A stretch of 64,000 nt of DNA, taken from NCBI GenBank assembly GCA_963764365.1, contig CAVXSI010000011.1, positions 1-64,000 of the forward strand. The letters are read 5' to 3'. Below, in pieces: positions 38,082 to 45,930 of this stretch. Position 1 is the first letter of the stretch. Each line of letters starts with the position of its first letter. The position numbers and the translations under genes were made by a program. This stretch comes from VRUE01 sp963764365 (GTDB lineage: Bacteria; Actinomycetota; Thermoleophilia; Solirubrobacterales; 70-9). The notes under the pieces are model-generated. The model saw only the letters and a list, made by a program, of their open reading frames with translations. It did not search any database and had not been told where the DNA came from.

Positions 38082-38867
38082 TCAACCGGTCGGTGTAGCT
38101 GCCGACGCCACGTAGAGGCCCTTGTTGTGCTCGTCTTCGTTCAGCGGCTGCGTCAGGACGACGTCCTCGGCGTAGCCGAACACCCGGCGGCATTCGAGGT
38201 TCGCGTGCGACAGCGCGTCGAGGATCTCTCGTTCGGGAAAGTGGCGCTGCCGGTGCACGTGCGGCCTTAGCTCCTCGACTCCCGCGCTTTCGAAGTGCGC
38301 CTCGTAGACCGCCCCGGGAGCGGCATCGGGGCTGGCCTGACCGCGCCAGAGCAAGCGTTGGCCATCGCGCTCGACCACCGTCTCCTCGACAAAGAACTGA
38401 CGTAGGACGGAGATCGTGTTCGCCTCGATTGCGAGCAGGCCGCCGGGAGCGAGGTTCTCGCGCATGTGGCGCAGCGCCTGCTCCAGCTCCTCGACGGTGA
38501 GCAGATAGTTGACGACATCGCCCAGGGCCCAGACGAGGTCGAACTCGCCGAAGGCCGGCAGCCTTCTCACATCCGCGACCTCGAGCCGCACCGAGTCCTC
38601 GACCTTCGCCCGCGCCCGCTCCAGCATCGCCGGCGAGATGTCGCAGCCGGTCACCTGCCATCCCCGTGAGAGCATCGGCAGCAGGCTTCCCCCGGTGCCG
38701 CAGCCGACATCGAGCAGGCGCTTGCCCCGAAGCCCGATCCTTTCCAACCCGGCAAGGATGTTGCCCAGCCACAGCTCCAGGTCATAGTCCGCGGTGAACT
38801 GGTCATAGACCGGAGCGATCGCGTCGTAGCTCGCTTTGGCCGATTCGTCCTGCGCTTTGCTCGCCAT
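38082..38867 (-). CDS. SAM-dependent class I methyltransferase
   Basis: A 261-residue Rossmann methyltransferase from ATG 38867 (an in-frame TTG at 38873 is the alternative; neither has a clear ribosome site). An N-terminal helix precedes SYDAIAPVYDQFTADYDLELW. Motif I is LLDVGCGTGGSLLPML, motif II is CDISPAMLERAR and the motif around FDLVWALGDVVNYL follows. The C-terminal half is a substrate-covering subdomain rich in aromatic and His residues. Two 19-codon peptide genes with strong ribosome sites lie 146-320 bp upstream on the same strand, so it is a candidate peptide-modifying or signal-modifying enzyme. The substrate is unknown. Confidence 0.88.
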   Translation of the reverse strand: MASKAQDESAKASYDAIAPVYDQFTADYDLELWLGNILAGLERIGLRGKRLLDVGCGTGGSLLPMLSRGWQVTGCDISPAMLERARAKVEDSVRLEVADVRRLPAFGEFDLVWALGDVVNYLLTVEELEQALRHMRENLAPGGLLAIEANTISVLRQFFVEETVVERDGQRLLWRGQASPDAAPGAVYEAHFESAGVEELRPHVHRQRHFPEREILDALSHANLECRRVFGYAEDVVLTQPLNEDEHNKGLYVASAATPTG

Positions 38868-38967
38868 GCTCAAGGCCGATGGACGGGGTCCGGTCAGCCC
38901 TGCTTGACGCTGTCGCTCGCACCGAAGAAGAGATGCGCAGCGGCAGCGAGATCCTCCCGATACACAC

Positions 38968-39002
38968 GGGGCGGGCGGAGCTGATTGGAAGCCGCCCGCC
39001 CC
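38968..39002 (-). terminator. Strong GC hairpin after the peptide gene
   Basis: GGGGCGGGCGG/CCGCCCGCCCC, an 11-bp perfect stem with a 13-base loop, begins 11 bp after the stop of the second peptide gene and before the methyltransferase. No U-run follows, so it may stabilise the peptide mRNA or partly terminate, lowering expression of the enzyme relative to the peptides. Confidence 0.6.
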
Positions 39003-39012
39003 CTGTTCGTTC

Positions 39013-39072
39013 TCAGCCGGACTTCATGATGCTGAGCGTCGGAACGACGCAGTCGACCTTGACCGATGCCAT
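39013..39072 (-). CDS. 19-residue peptide A (RiPP or signal precursor candidate)
   Basis: Codes for MASVKVDCVVPTLSIMKSG and ends in TGA at 39013. AGGAGGTGAT, a perfect ten-base match to the 16S anti-Shine-Dalgarno sequence, lies five bases before the ATG (39078-39087), which is exceptional in this genome stretch. It is paralogous to peptide B 55 bp upstream, sharing D-C-hydrophobic-hydrophobic-P-x-L-x3-K-S at identical positions. There is no leader/core division and no signal peptide. The invariant Cys and Pro are candidate modification sites. It is not a shadow of a longer gene on either strand. The family is not one I recognise. Confidence 0.7.
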   Translation of the reverse strand: MASVKVDCVVPTLSIMKSG

Positions 39073-39077
39073 CGGCA

Positions 39078-39087
39078 ATCACCTCCT
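39078..39087 (-). promoter_or_regulatory. Perfect Shine-Dalgarno of peptide A
   Basis: On the minus strand AGGAGGTGAT precedes the ATG by five bases. This decides the start of the 19-codon gene and implies high translation. Confidence 0.75.
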
Positions 39088-39127
39088 CCCGTCGCGTGTT
39101 GTTCGGCGATACCCGGCAAGCCCAGTC

Positions 39128-39187
39128 CTAATTGGACTTCGTTACGGCAAGCATCGGGATGATGCAATCAGTCCGAGTGATGCGCAT
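39128..39187 (-). CDS. 19-residue peptide B (paralogue of peptide A)
   Basis: Codes for MRITRTDCIIPMLAVTKSN and ends in TAG at 39128. GGGAGGTGG lies about five bases upstream of the ATG (39193-39201). The length is the same as peptide A, with identical residues at M1, D7, C8, P11, L13, K17 and S18 and conservative changes at most hydrophobic positions. The nucleotide sequences are clearly diverged while the pattern is kept, which argues for selection on the peptide. It is first in the minus-strand order: peptide B, peptide A, hairpin, methyltransferase. Confidence 0.7.
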   Translation of the reverse strand: MRITRTDCIIPMLAVTKSN

Positions 39188-39213
39188 GGCTTCCACCTCC
39201 CTCCCGCTTGGTC

Positions 39214-39229
39214 GGAATCGCGCGATTCC
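39214..39229. promoter_or_regulatory. Palindrome upstream of the peptide genes
   Basis: GGAATCGCGCGATTCC is a perfect 16-base palindrome 27 bp upstream of the peptide B start, placed for an operator or a 5' leader hairpin. Its function is inferred from position only. Confidence 0.45.
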
Positions 39230-39392
39230 CGCGGCGCGTAAGGGAGTCGCGCCCAACTGCCGGGAGAAGCTTGAAAATGCTCAGACAGTTTTGATTAGCG
39301 GATTTCACCACGATCAACTGCCGCAAAGCGCAAAGAAAAGCTGCTTAACTGCTCGACCACGAAATACCCAAAAGTTCCGGAGGGGGGCGCAG

Positions 39393-39960
39393 ATGGTTCC
39401 AAAAGAGCAGAACGGCGGGAAGGCGGGCCCGCCAGCGTCCGAAGCTGGTAGTCGAACCCCCGTCGTGGTCGATCCCGATCTGGCAATCATGGCCAGGGTG
39501 CCGTCAGGACGACCATCGTCGCAACGGGGCACCAGCGCCTGATGAGCCCCGTAGAAATCGCGGAGACCTACGGGCTCGACGTGAAGTATGTCTCCAACCG
39601 TTCAAGATCCTCCGTGAAGCGGATCTGATCGAACTGGTCAAGACAGTGACGGTCTGCGGCGTCGTCAAGCACATGTACCGCTCCACGAAGAGGGCATTCG
39701 TGACGACCGGGGACTGGGGCCAGTTCGGGGCGAAGATTCAGGAAGGGATGAGCGGCGCGGCCCTCCAGGACCTCAACGGGCAGGTGGCGCGAAGCATCGA
39801 GGCCAAGACCTTCGACTCCCGGGACGATCGGTACCTGTTCTGGGAGGCGGGCTGGCGGACGAGATCAGCTGGGCGAACTCCGCGAAGATCCTCGACCTGG
39901 CGATCAAGGCCCTCAAAGGGAGTCGGCTGCCGATACGGCCAAGCGCCGCGCCAACGGCGA
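39393..39960 (+). pseudogene. Broken winged-helix (ArsR-like) regulator
   Basis: Remains of a winged-helix protein like the double-domain regulator at 55191. The reading starts at ATG 39393 (VPKEQNGGKAG...VVVDPDLAIMARVPSGR). It then needs frame changes near 39505, 39597, 39853 and 39925 to follow SPVEIAETYGLDVKYVSN, KILREADLIELVKTVTV, KHMYRSTKRAFVTTGDWGQF and DEISWANSAKILDLAIKAL. Four indels make a real pseudogene likelier than sequencing error. GC content is lower than in neighbouring core genes. Confidence 0.75.
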
Positions 39961-40132
39961 AGCGGGGGCCGTATTCCCCGCGACGTTCGCCGTCGCTGAG
40001 CTTTGCATCGCCGACCGAGTCTGCGTTGAAGAAGCCCGGGGAAACAGGAACAGGTGGCAAGGAGAAGCCCGAGCGAAAGGGACCAACAGCCAGGGCAGCG
40101 CCAAATGGGAGAAAGACAAAGAGGAAAAGGAA

Positions 40133-40426
40133 GTGAGCTCCCCTCCGCGCGGCCTCATCGAACACGACGGTCGACTGGACATCCTGTGCTGCTTCGAGGA
40201 CGACAGGCCGCTGACGCCGACGGCGCTCAGCGCCCGGACAGGCGACTCGCCAGAGGTCACCTCGTACCACCTCAAGCCGCTCCTGTCGCACGGCGTGGTC
40301 AGGAAGACAGGTGAGCAGCAGGACGGCGAGTCGCTGTACGAATCGGGCCTCGGCGATCAGCCGGAATGGGTGCAGAAGGCGGTCGAGGCACACCGTCGCG
40401 GCGAGAAGCGGGGGCCGCAGCCGTGA
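40133..40426 (+). CDS. Small winged-helix protein 1
   Basis: A 97-residue protein from GTG 40133 with one winged-helix domain: GLIEHDGRLDILCCFEDDRPLTPTALSARTGDSPEVTSYHLKPLLSHGVV is the three-helix core, followed by a Lys/Glu-rich wing (RKTGEQQDGESLYE). It resembles ArsR-like regulators without metal-binding cysteines in the usual place. Its stop overlaps the start of a second winged-helix gene by 4 bp (GTGA), and it follows the decayed winged-helix gene, so this is a local family expansion. DNA target unknown. Confidence 0.7.
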   Translation: MSSPPRGLIEHDGRLDILCCFEDDRPLTPTALSARTGDSPEVTSYHLKPLLSHGVVRKTGEQQDGESLYESGLGDQPEWVQKAVEAHRRGEKRGPQP

Positions 40427-40671
40427 TCGCCGCTCGCGAGTGGTGGAAGAGGGCCGACTCGATCGAAGTGGCGATCGTCGATGCGCTGGATTGGATCGGT
40501 CCCTCGACGGCGGCTGGGCTGGCACGCACCCTCGAGGGGGCCGTCCATCCGATGCTCATGGTCGATCGCCTGGGGCGACTGGTGTCGAAGGGCGTCGTCG
40601 AGGTGGTCGATGCCCGCCGGGTGCGCGGGGTCACGGTTCGCCGCTACCGGGTCGCAACCGAGGGCCGGTAG
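40423..40671 (+). CDS. Small winged-helix protein 2
   Basis: An 82-residue protein from GTG 40423, coupled to the preceding gene. Its helix-turn-helix pattern is EVAIVDALDWIGPSTAAGLARTLEGAVHPMLMVDRLGRLVSKGVVEVVD, with a wing VRGVTVRRYRVATEGR. A GTG for the next, frameshifted gene follows its stop directly. It may form heterodimers with protein 1, but that is speculation. Confidence 0.65.
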   Translation: MIAAREWWKRADSIEVAIVDALDWIGPSTAAGLARTLEGAVHPMLMVDRLGRLVSKGVVEVVDARRVRGVTVRRYRVATEGR

Positions 40672-40960
40672 GTGATTTGGCGATTCTTGAAGTCCATCTT
40701 GTCGCGCTGGCGGGGCCGACGAGAAACGCTGCTCGGAGAGGACTGGGCGAGCTGGGTCGCGAGCAATCGGCCCCAGGCGACCGTGATCGCCTGGGGGTTC
40801 GCGATCGAGCCCGACGAGATCAGGCCGCGATCGACGTGCCGCCGGACTGCTGCCGATCGACGGGGCGAGGGCGATCGGTGTCGTCGGCGGCATCTACACC
40901 GCCGTCGGGGCTCGGCTGCGGGCCGGTCGGCCGCTGGACTCGGCGACGGCTTGTCGGCCA
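40672..40960 (+). pseudogene. Gene X, frameshifted first copy
   Basis: Starts with GTG immediately after the winged-helix gene (IWRFLKSILSRWRGRRETLL, WASWVASNRPQATVIAWGFA) and then loses frame near 40822-40850. Restoring frame gives IEAAI(D)RAAGLLPIDGARAIGVVGGIYTAVGARLRAGRPLDSAT in pieces, the same protein segment that is intact at 42688. The 148-bp block 40802-40949 is nearly identical to that later copy. Function of gene X unknown. Confidence 0.6.
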
Positions 40961-40980
40961 CGATTGGTAGCGTCGCCTTG

Positions 40981-41673
40981 ATGGAAACCGCAACGAGATC
41001 CGAGCAGGCAGGGTCGATCGTTTCGCGCCATCACCCACTCGGTGTCTCGACCGGATACATGCGGGATCGGCGCGGGAATTGGGAGCGACAGGTCGCCGCC
41101 GCCTGGGAGATTTCCCCCTTTGCGATTGAGCTGTCGGCCCTCTCGGAGACCGAGCTGCCGTCCTTAACCGAGTACCTGGGCACTGCGCGCAGTCTGCCCT
41201 TCCGCTACATCAGCATCCACGGGCCCTCCAAGCAGCGAGAGCTACCCGAGGAAGATCTCGTCGCCGAGCTAGTCGAGCTTGCTCGCTATGCCGACGGCGT
41301 GGTCATGCACCCCGACACCTTCGAGCGACCCGAGCTTTACCAGCCCCTCGGACACAAGCTTTTGCTCGAGAACATGGACGCGCGCAAGCCAACCGGTCGA
41401 CTCCCCGAGGAGCTTGTCGCGACCTTCGCCGAGCTTCCCGAGGCCGGCTTTTGCTTCGACATTGCCCACGCCTGGTCGATCGATCCGCAGATGGCGGTCG
41501 CGGCCGACCTCCTCGATCGCTTCGGCGATCGCCTGCGCCACGTCCATCTCAGCTCGCTGTCGCCAGACCTCCACCACATAACCCTCACGGTTGAGCATGA
41601 GGAGCTGTTTCGCCCCACGCTGGAGCGTTGCGTCGACGTGCCCTGGGTCTTCGAGGCACCGCCACCGCGTTGA
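40981..41673 (+). CDS. TIM-barrel sugar isomerase/endonuclease IV-like protein
   Basis: A 230-residue AP-endonuclease-2-fold protein from ATG 40981. It has metal-site segments typical of the family: HGPSKQ, VVMHPDTFE, KLLLENMDARKPTGRL (Glu ligand), FCFDIAHAWSID (Asp/His) and LRHVHLSSLSPDLHH (His). It is shorter than full xylose isomerase-like enzymes (usually about 270). It starts after a degenerate fragment of gene X and is followed 8 bp later by a nucleotidyltransferase gene, so the two probably act together. Substrate not known. Confidence 0.75.
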   Translation: METATRSEQAGSIVSRHHPLGVSTGYMRDRRGNWERQVAAAWEISPFAIELSALSETELPSLTEYLGTARSLPFRYISIHGPSKQRELPEEDLVAELVELARYADGVVMHPDTFERPELYQPLGHKLLLENMDARKPTGRLPEELVATFAELPEAGFCFDIAHAWSIDPQMAVAADLLDRFGDRLRHVHLSSLSPDLHHITLTVEHEELFRPTLERCVDVPWVFEAPPPR

Positions 41674-41681
41674 ACTAGGCG

Positions 41682-42674
41682 ATGGAGCCCAGCGGCGTAC
41701 GCCCACTTGAAGCCTTGGCCAAAGTGACCGGCCGGAACTTCCCGAATCTGATGGATGCCCGGAGGCGAACCGCCGAGCGCCTTGAGGAAAAGCGCCCTCG
41801 TTTGACCGCTCTGCGCCACAGCCCAAGAGCCTCGATCGTCCTGATGGGTTCGTGGGGACGCCAGGAGCTCACCTCCGAAAGCGACGACGACTTCATGGTG
41901 CTCATTCAGGGCACCCGCCGCCGACTGATCAAGCCGTCGATTCGTTCGGTAAAGAAAGTGCTCGACCGGGCGCCGGGCAAACAGGGCGTCTTCGGGGGTC
42001 CGGTGTTCAGTGATCGGCTCGTTCAGGACATCGGGCTCGGCGGCGACGACAACGACAACTTGACCCGGCGAATGTTGTTCATGCTCGAGTCGATTCCAGT
42101 CACCGGTGCCGAGGTCTATCGGACCGTCCGCGCGGAAGTGCTGAATCGCTACCTCGACGAATCCGTGAAGCCCTATCGGCCGCCGCGGTTCTTTCTCAAC
42201 GACGTTGTCCGCTACTGGCGCACCATGTGCGTGGACTTCGCTGGCAAGGAGCGCGAGGGCCCGGAGAAGTGGGGGCTGCGGAACGCCAAGCTGCGAACCT
42301 CGCGCAAGATCCTCTTCGCCGGTGGCCTCCTGCCGATCTTGGATTGTTTCCGTTTCGACGAGCTGGCGATGCGGGGCTTCCTGGAGGGCGAGTTCGACCT
42401 GCCTCCTACGGATCGGATCGCCAGGTCGTTCTTGGAAAACGGCGCCAGCGACGCCGGCGCCAGGACCCTTGGCGCCTATGACGAGTTCGTCGGGCGGATG
42501 AACGACGGCGACTTCCGCCAGGCATTGAAGGACGTCACTCGTGAGCGCGCCCCTGACTCGACCGCCTTCTCGGAAGTGCAGCGGCTCGGCCGCGAGCTGG
42601 AGGATGGCTTGCTCGCACTGCTCTACGAGACGCAATACCTGCCTGACGTGGTTCGCGATTTCGCGATCTTCTGA
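41682..42674 (+). CDS. Nucleotidyltransferase-fold protein
   Basis: A 330-residue protein with the polymerase-beta-like nucleotidyltransferase signature GSWGRQELTSESDDDFMVLI (G-S followed by D-x-D, about residues 55-74) and a long helical C-terminal part (PPRFFLNDVVRYWRTMCVDFAGKEREG, RKILFAGGLLPIL) like DUF294/GlnD-type accessory helices. It could transfer a nucleotide to protein, RNA or a small molecule. It is the partner of the TIM-barrel gene. Both are bracketed by duplicated fragments of gene X, which suggests a cassette. Confidence 0.75.
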   Translation: MEPSGVRPLEALAKVTGRNFPNLMDARRRTAERLEEKRPRLTALRHSPRASIVLMGSWGRQELTSESDDDFMVLIQGTRRRLIKPSIRSVKKVLDRAPGKQGVFGGPVFSDRLVQDIGLGGDDNDNLTRRMLFMLESIPVTGAEVYRTVRAEVLNRYLDESVKPYRPPRFFLNDVVRYWRTMCVDFAGKEREGPEKWGLRNAKLRTSRKILFAGGLLPILDCFRFDELAMRGFLEGEFDLPPTDRIARSFLENGASDAGARTLGAYDEFVGRMNDGDFRQALKDVTRERAPDSTAFSEVQRLGRELEDGLLALLYETQYLPDVVRDFAIF

Positions 42675-42687
42675 GAAAGTTCACGAA

Positions 42688-42878
42688 CGATCGACCCCGA
42701 CGCGATCGAGGCCGCGATCAATCGCGCCGCCGAGCTGCTGCCGATCGACGGGGCGAGGGCGATCGGTGTCGTCGGCGGCATCTACAGCGCCGTCGAGGCC
42801 CGGCTGCGGGCCGGCCGGCCGCTGGACTCGGCGACGGTGCGGACCCTGGAGAACTTCGTCGGTCAGTACGGGGCCTAG
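42688..42878 (+). pseudogene. Gene X, C-terminal fragment (second copy)
   Basis: An open reading without a start codon: DPDAIEAAINRAAELLPIDG, ARAIGVVGGIYSAVEARLRA, GRPLDSATVRTLENFVGQYG, then TAG. It matches the frameshifted block at 40802-40949 closely. Its stop overlaps the convergent DUF2254 gene end. Confidence 0.6.
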
Positions 42879-44167
42879 CGGCGGTGCGTGCCGCCTCCCG
42901 CGCCGAGGCCCTGGCGGTCGCGGGCGGCCGCGGAGAGGCGGTCGCCGCGGTCGGTGAAGGCCCGGTCGGCACTCGCATCGACCAGCTCCAGCTCCGCGTC
43001 GATCGCCGCGCGCCGGGGCTCGGGGACCACCTCGCGCAGATCCTCGAGCAGCGCTCGCAGGCGCCTCGTCACCTGCACGGATCCGGCGCCGAACTGGCGC
43101 GTCTCGTCCACGGCCAGGGTGAGGAAGTCATCCCAGGATGGAACGGGGTAGACGAGCCGGATCGCGCCGCTGCCGTCGCGAGCGATGCCGGGCCCGAGCC
43201 GCCGGCCGCCGATCTGGCGCAGCAGCAGCTCGATCTGGTCCAGCGCCTGGGTGGCGGTGGTCGGATCGTTCACCCCAGGGGAGAGCGCCTTGGACGAGAT
43301 GTCGGCGAGGAGCCGGAAGGCGAAGGCGGGGTCCTGGCGCAGCGTGCGCTCGTCGCCGATCGCGACGGCGCCCTGCAGCCAGTCGTCGTCGATCGCGGCG
43401 CCGTCGTCCTGGACTTCGAACAAGGGCGCCCCGGAGGTGAGCAGGTCGCCGATCCGCGGCACCAGCTCGATCGTCGCGCCAGCCGTCTCGGCGCGGCCGA
43501 CCAGCCCCTCGATGTCGATGCTCTGCAGGATTCCCGGCTCGCCGTCGTGCCGGACGGTGCGAGCCGCCGATCGCGACCCGGTCGGCAGTGGCGCTTCGTC
43601 CTCGCCGGCGGGCTCGGGGTAGACGCGGTCGATCACCTTGCGTGCGTCGCGGCCGAGGTCGTGGAGCACGGCGGCCACCCGCAGTCCCTGGGTGGTTCGG
43701 CTGATCAGGCGCAGGAACATGATCATGCTGCACAGGAGGAGCAGGAGGGCGACCGAGATCGAGTTGCTGGGGACGAACGACTGCTCCTGGGCGGTTCCGA
43801 CCACGCGCAGCACCAGCAGCGCGTAGATGAACGTCGCCATGAAGATCCCGAGCGCGACCTTCGTCGTCGGGTCGCGCAGGAAGCGGCGCAGCATCCGCGG
43901 TGAGAACTGGCTGGAGCCGAACTGGACCGCCAGCAGGAGGATCGAGAAGACGAAGCCGGTGAAGGTGATCATGCCCCCGGCGAGCGCCCCGAGCACCGAT
44001 CTGGCCGCTTCGGCGCCGAAGGAGACGCCGATCGTCGAGTGGACGCTTTCGTCGATGTCGGGCAGGACGATCCCCATCGCGATCGCCACCGCCCCGAACA
44101 GCGCGGGGACGATCCAGATGCTGTTGCGGACGTACTCGTATATGCGCCAGCGCGTGCGCCACGACAT
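42875..44167 (-). CDS. DUF2254 membrane protein
   Basis: A 430-residue predicted membrane protein of the DUF2254 family. Four N-terminal helices occupy about residues 15-155 (SIWIVPALFGAVAIAMGIVL, FTGFVFSILLLAVQFGSSQF, ALGIFMATFIYALLVLRVVG, ISVALLLLLCSMIMFLRLIS). A soluble C-terminal domain follows with the family phrases IDIEGLV, DDWLQGAVAIGDERTLRQDP and FRLLADISSKALSPGVNDPTTA. Function is unknown in the literature I know of. It starts 18 bp after the gadB stop on the same strand and may be co-transcribed with it. Confidence 0.88.
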   Translation of the reverse strand: MSWRTRWRIYEYVRNSIWIVPALFGAVAIAMGIVLPDIDESVHSTIGVSFGAEAARSVLGALAGGMITFTGFVFSILLLAVQFGSSQFSPRMLRRFLRDPTTKVALGIFMATFIYALLVLRVVGTAQEQSFVPSNSISVALLLLLCSMIMFLRLISRTTQGLRVAAVLHDLGRDARKVIDRVYPEPAGEDEAPLPTGSRSAARTVRHDGEPGILQSIDIEGLVGRAETAGATIELVPRIGDLLTSGAPLFEVQDDGAAIDDDWLQGAVAIGDERTLRQDPAFAFRLLADISSKALSPGVNDPTTATQALDQIELLLRQIGGRRLGPGIARDGSGAIRLVYPVPSWDDFLTLAVDETRQFGAGSVQVTRRLRALLEDLREVVPEPRRAAIDAELELVDASADRAFTDRGDRLSAAARDRQGLGAGGGTHRR

Positions 44168-44185
44168 TTTGCGTCAGACCGCCCG

Positions 44186-45562
44186 TCAGTACCCCGTGCC
44201 GCTCTTGACCTGCTTGCGCTCGGACGGGTGGGCGCCGCCCTTTTCGTCGAGCGTCGCGCAGGCCTTGGCGATGTCGTCAGCGAGGTGGTCGATCTGCTCG
44301 CGGCTGAGCGTCAGCTTGACGAGCGCCCGCATGATCTTCACGTCCTGGGCGTTCGGGGGGAGGGTGTAGGCGGGGACCATCCAACCGCGCTCGGCGGAGA
44401 GCTGCCAGGCGACGTCGAACTCGTCGTAGTCCTTCTCGCCGGCGAGCTTGAAGGCGACCAGGGGAAGCTGCTCCTCGCCGTCGCCGATCAGCTCGAAGTT
44501 GCCGCCGGCCTTGAGCTTGTCGGCCAGCGCCCGCGTGTTCTGCTGCATCGCCTGCATGATGTAGGCGTAGCCCTCGCGCCCGAAGCGGACGAAGTTGTAG
44601 TACTGGGCGAGGACCATCGCCGAGCCGGTGGAGAAGTTCAGCGTGAAGGTCGCATCGGTCTTGCCCAGATAGTTCTCGTAGAAGACGAGGTCCTCCGCCA
44701 GGTCGCTCTCCTCGCGGAAGATCAGCCAGCCGATGCCGGGGTAGACGAGCCCGAACTTGTGCCCGGAGACGTTGATCGAGCGGACCTGCTCGAGCCGGAA
44801 GTCCCACTCGGAGTCGGGATATAGGAAGGGCCAGACGAAGCCGCCGCTGGCGGCGTCGATGTGGAGCGGCACGTCGAGGCCCCTGTCGCCCTTGAGGTCG
44901 ACCAGCAGCTTGTTGATGCCGACGATGTCGTCGGCGTGGCCGGTGAAGGTCGTGCCGAGCACTGCGGCTACGCCGATCGTGTTCTCGTCGACATGAGGCT
45001 CGACGTCCTCGGGGCCGATCGTGTACTTGCCCGGCTGCAGCGGCACGATCCGCGGTTCGACGTCGAAGTAGCGGCAGAACTTTTCCCAGACGACGTGGAC
45101 ATCGCCGCCGAAGATCAGGTTCGGCTTGTCGACCGGCTTCGATTCGGCTTCGCGGCGCTGCTTCCACTTCCACTTGAGCGAGAGCGAGCCGAGCATGATC
45201 GCCTCCGAAGACCCCTGGGTGCGGGCGCCGGTCGTCTCGCCGGGGGCGTGGAAGAGGTCGGCGAGCATGCGGATGCAGCGCTGCTCGACCTCGGCCGAGA
45301 TCGGGTACTCGGCGTGGTCGATGAAGTTGCGGTAGAGGTTCTCGGCGATGATCCGCTGCGCCTCCGGCTCCATCCAGGTCGTCACGAAGGTCGCCAGGTT
45401 GCGCTGCGGGTCGCCCTCGAGGGCCAGTTCCTCGCCAACCAGGCGCATCGCGTCGAGGGCGGGCATGCCGCCGCCTGGAAAGTCGCCAGCGGGCGCGTCT
45501 TCGGTGAGGAACCGGTTGCCGTAGAGCATTGCGGCCTCGTCGGGGGTGAGGTGTTTGTCCAT
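44186..45562 (-). CDS. gadB: Glutamate decarboxylase
   Basis: A 458-residue PLP-dependent decarboxylase converting glutamate to GABA with proton consumption (acid resistance or GABA metabolism). Landmarks: TTWMEPEAQRIIAENLYRNF, IDHAEYPISAEVEQRCI, GSSEAIMLGSLSLKWKW, HIDAASGGFVWPFLYP (the Asp that holds PLP) and SINVSGHKFGLVYPG with the Schiff-base Lys. Length is typical. No GABA antiporter is nearby. The start has only a moderate ribosome site. Confidence 0.94.
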   Translation of the reverse strand: MDKHLTPDEAAMLYGNRFLTEDAPAGDFPGGGMPALDAMRLVGEELALEGDPQRNLATFVTTWMEPEAQRIIAENLYRNFIDHAEYPISAEVEQRCIRMLADLFHAPGETTGARTQGSSEAIMLGSLSLKWKWKQRREAESKPVDKPNLIFGGDVHVVWEKFCRYFDVEPRIVPLQPGKYTIGPEDVEPHVDENTIGVAAVLGTTFTGHADDIVGINKLLVDLKGDRGLDVPLHIDAASGGFVWPFLYPDSEWDFRLEQVRSINVSGHKFGLVYPGIGWLIFREESDLAEDLVFYENYLGKTDATFTLNFSTGSAMVLAQYYNFVRFGREGYAYIMQAMQQNTRALADKLKAGGNFELIGDGEEQLPLVAFKLAGEKDYDEFDVAWQLSAERGWMVPAYTLPPNAQDVKIMRALVKLTLSREQIDHLADDIAKACATLDEKGGAHPSERKQVKSGTGY

Positions 45563-45598
45563 GCGGCTGAGCCTAGCTCAGGCGCGCAGGGGCGCGAA

Positions 45599-45664
45599 TC
45601 ACCCGTTCGGGGCGATGTCACGCAGGTGGCGGCGCAGGAAGGCGACCTGGTCGGCGACGACGAC
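45599..45664 (-). pseudogene. C-terminal gene remnant next to tRNA-Gly
   Basis: A 21-codon open tail, VVVADQVAFLRRHLRDIAPNG plus stop once its first residue is dropped to respect the visible frame, runs from the tRNA-Gly edge to 45599. It resembles the last helix of alpha/beta-hydrolase genes. No start exists and the evidence is thin. Confidence 0.3.
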
Positions 45665-45665
45665 A

Positions 45666-45736
45666 AGCGGCGGACGGGAATCGAACCCGCATCATCGCCT
45701 TGGAAGGGCGAGGCTCTACCGTTGAGCTACCACCGC
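45666..45736 (-). tRNA. tRNA-Gly (TCC)
   Basis: Acceptor GCGGTGG/CCGCCGC, D arm with GCTC/GAGC, anticodon loop CTTCCAA giving TCC, T loop TTCGATT and discriminator T. Confidence 0.94.
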
Positions 45737-45856
45737 GTAAACCGGAGCCGGCGACAATCTCGCCTCGCTCCGATGTCCCTCAGTTTGCCCCAACCGCGCC
45801 CCGGTGCCATCCGGCCCGCCGCCGGCCCGCCGATGCGCCAAAATACAGAGCAGCCA

Positions 45857-45930
45857 CGGGGAGTGGCGCAGTCTGGTAGCGCACTCGGCTGGGGGCCGAG
45901 CGGTCGCAGGTTCAAATCCTGTCTCCCCGA
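45857..45930 (+). tRNA. tRNA-Pro (GGG)
   Basis: Acceptor CGGGGAG/CTCCCCG, anticodon arm CTCGG-CTGGGGG-CCGAG giving GGG, T loop TTCAAAT and discriminator A. A recombinase remnant ends with its stop directly against the tRNA 3' end, marking it as an integration site. Confidence 0.95.

Noticed and set aside
38894..38956. A third peptide gene ending LFFGASDSVKQG
   Set aside because: Its length and ending resemble the two 19-residue peptides, but there is no start codon at the right distance from a ribosome site and the conserved Cys and Pro are missing.
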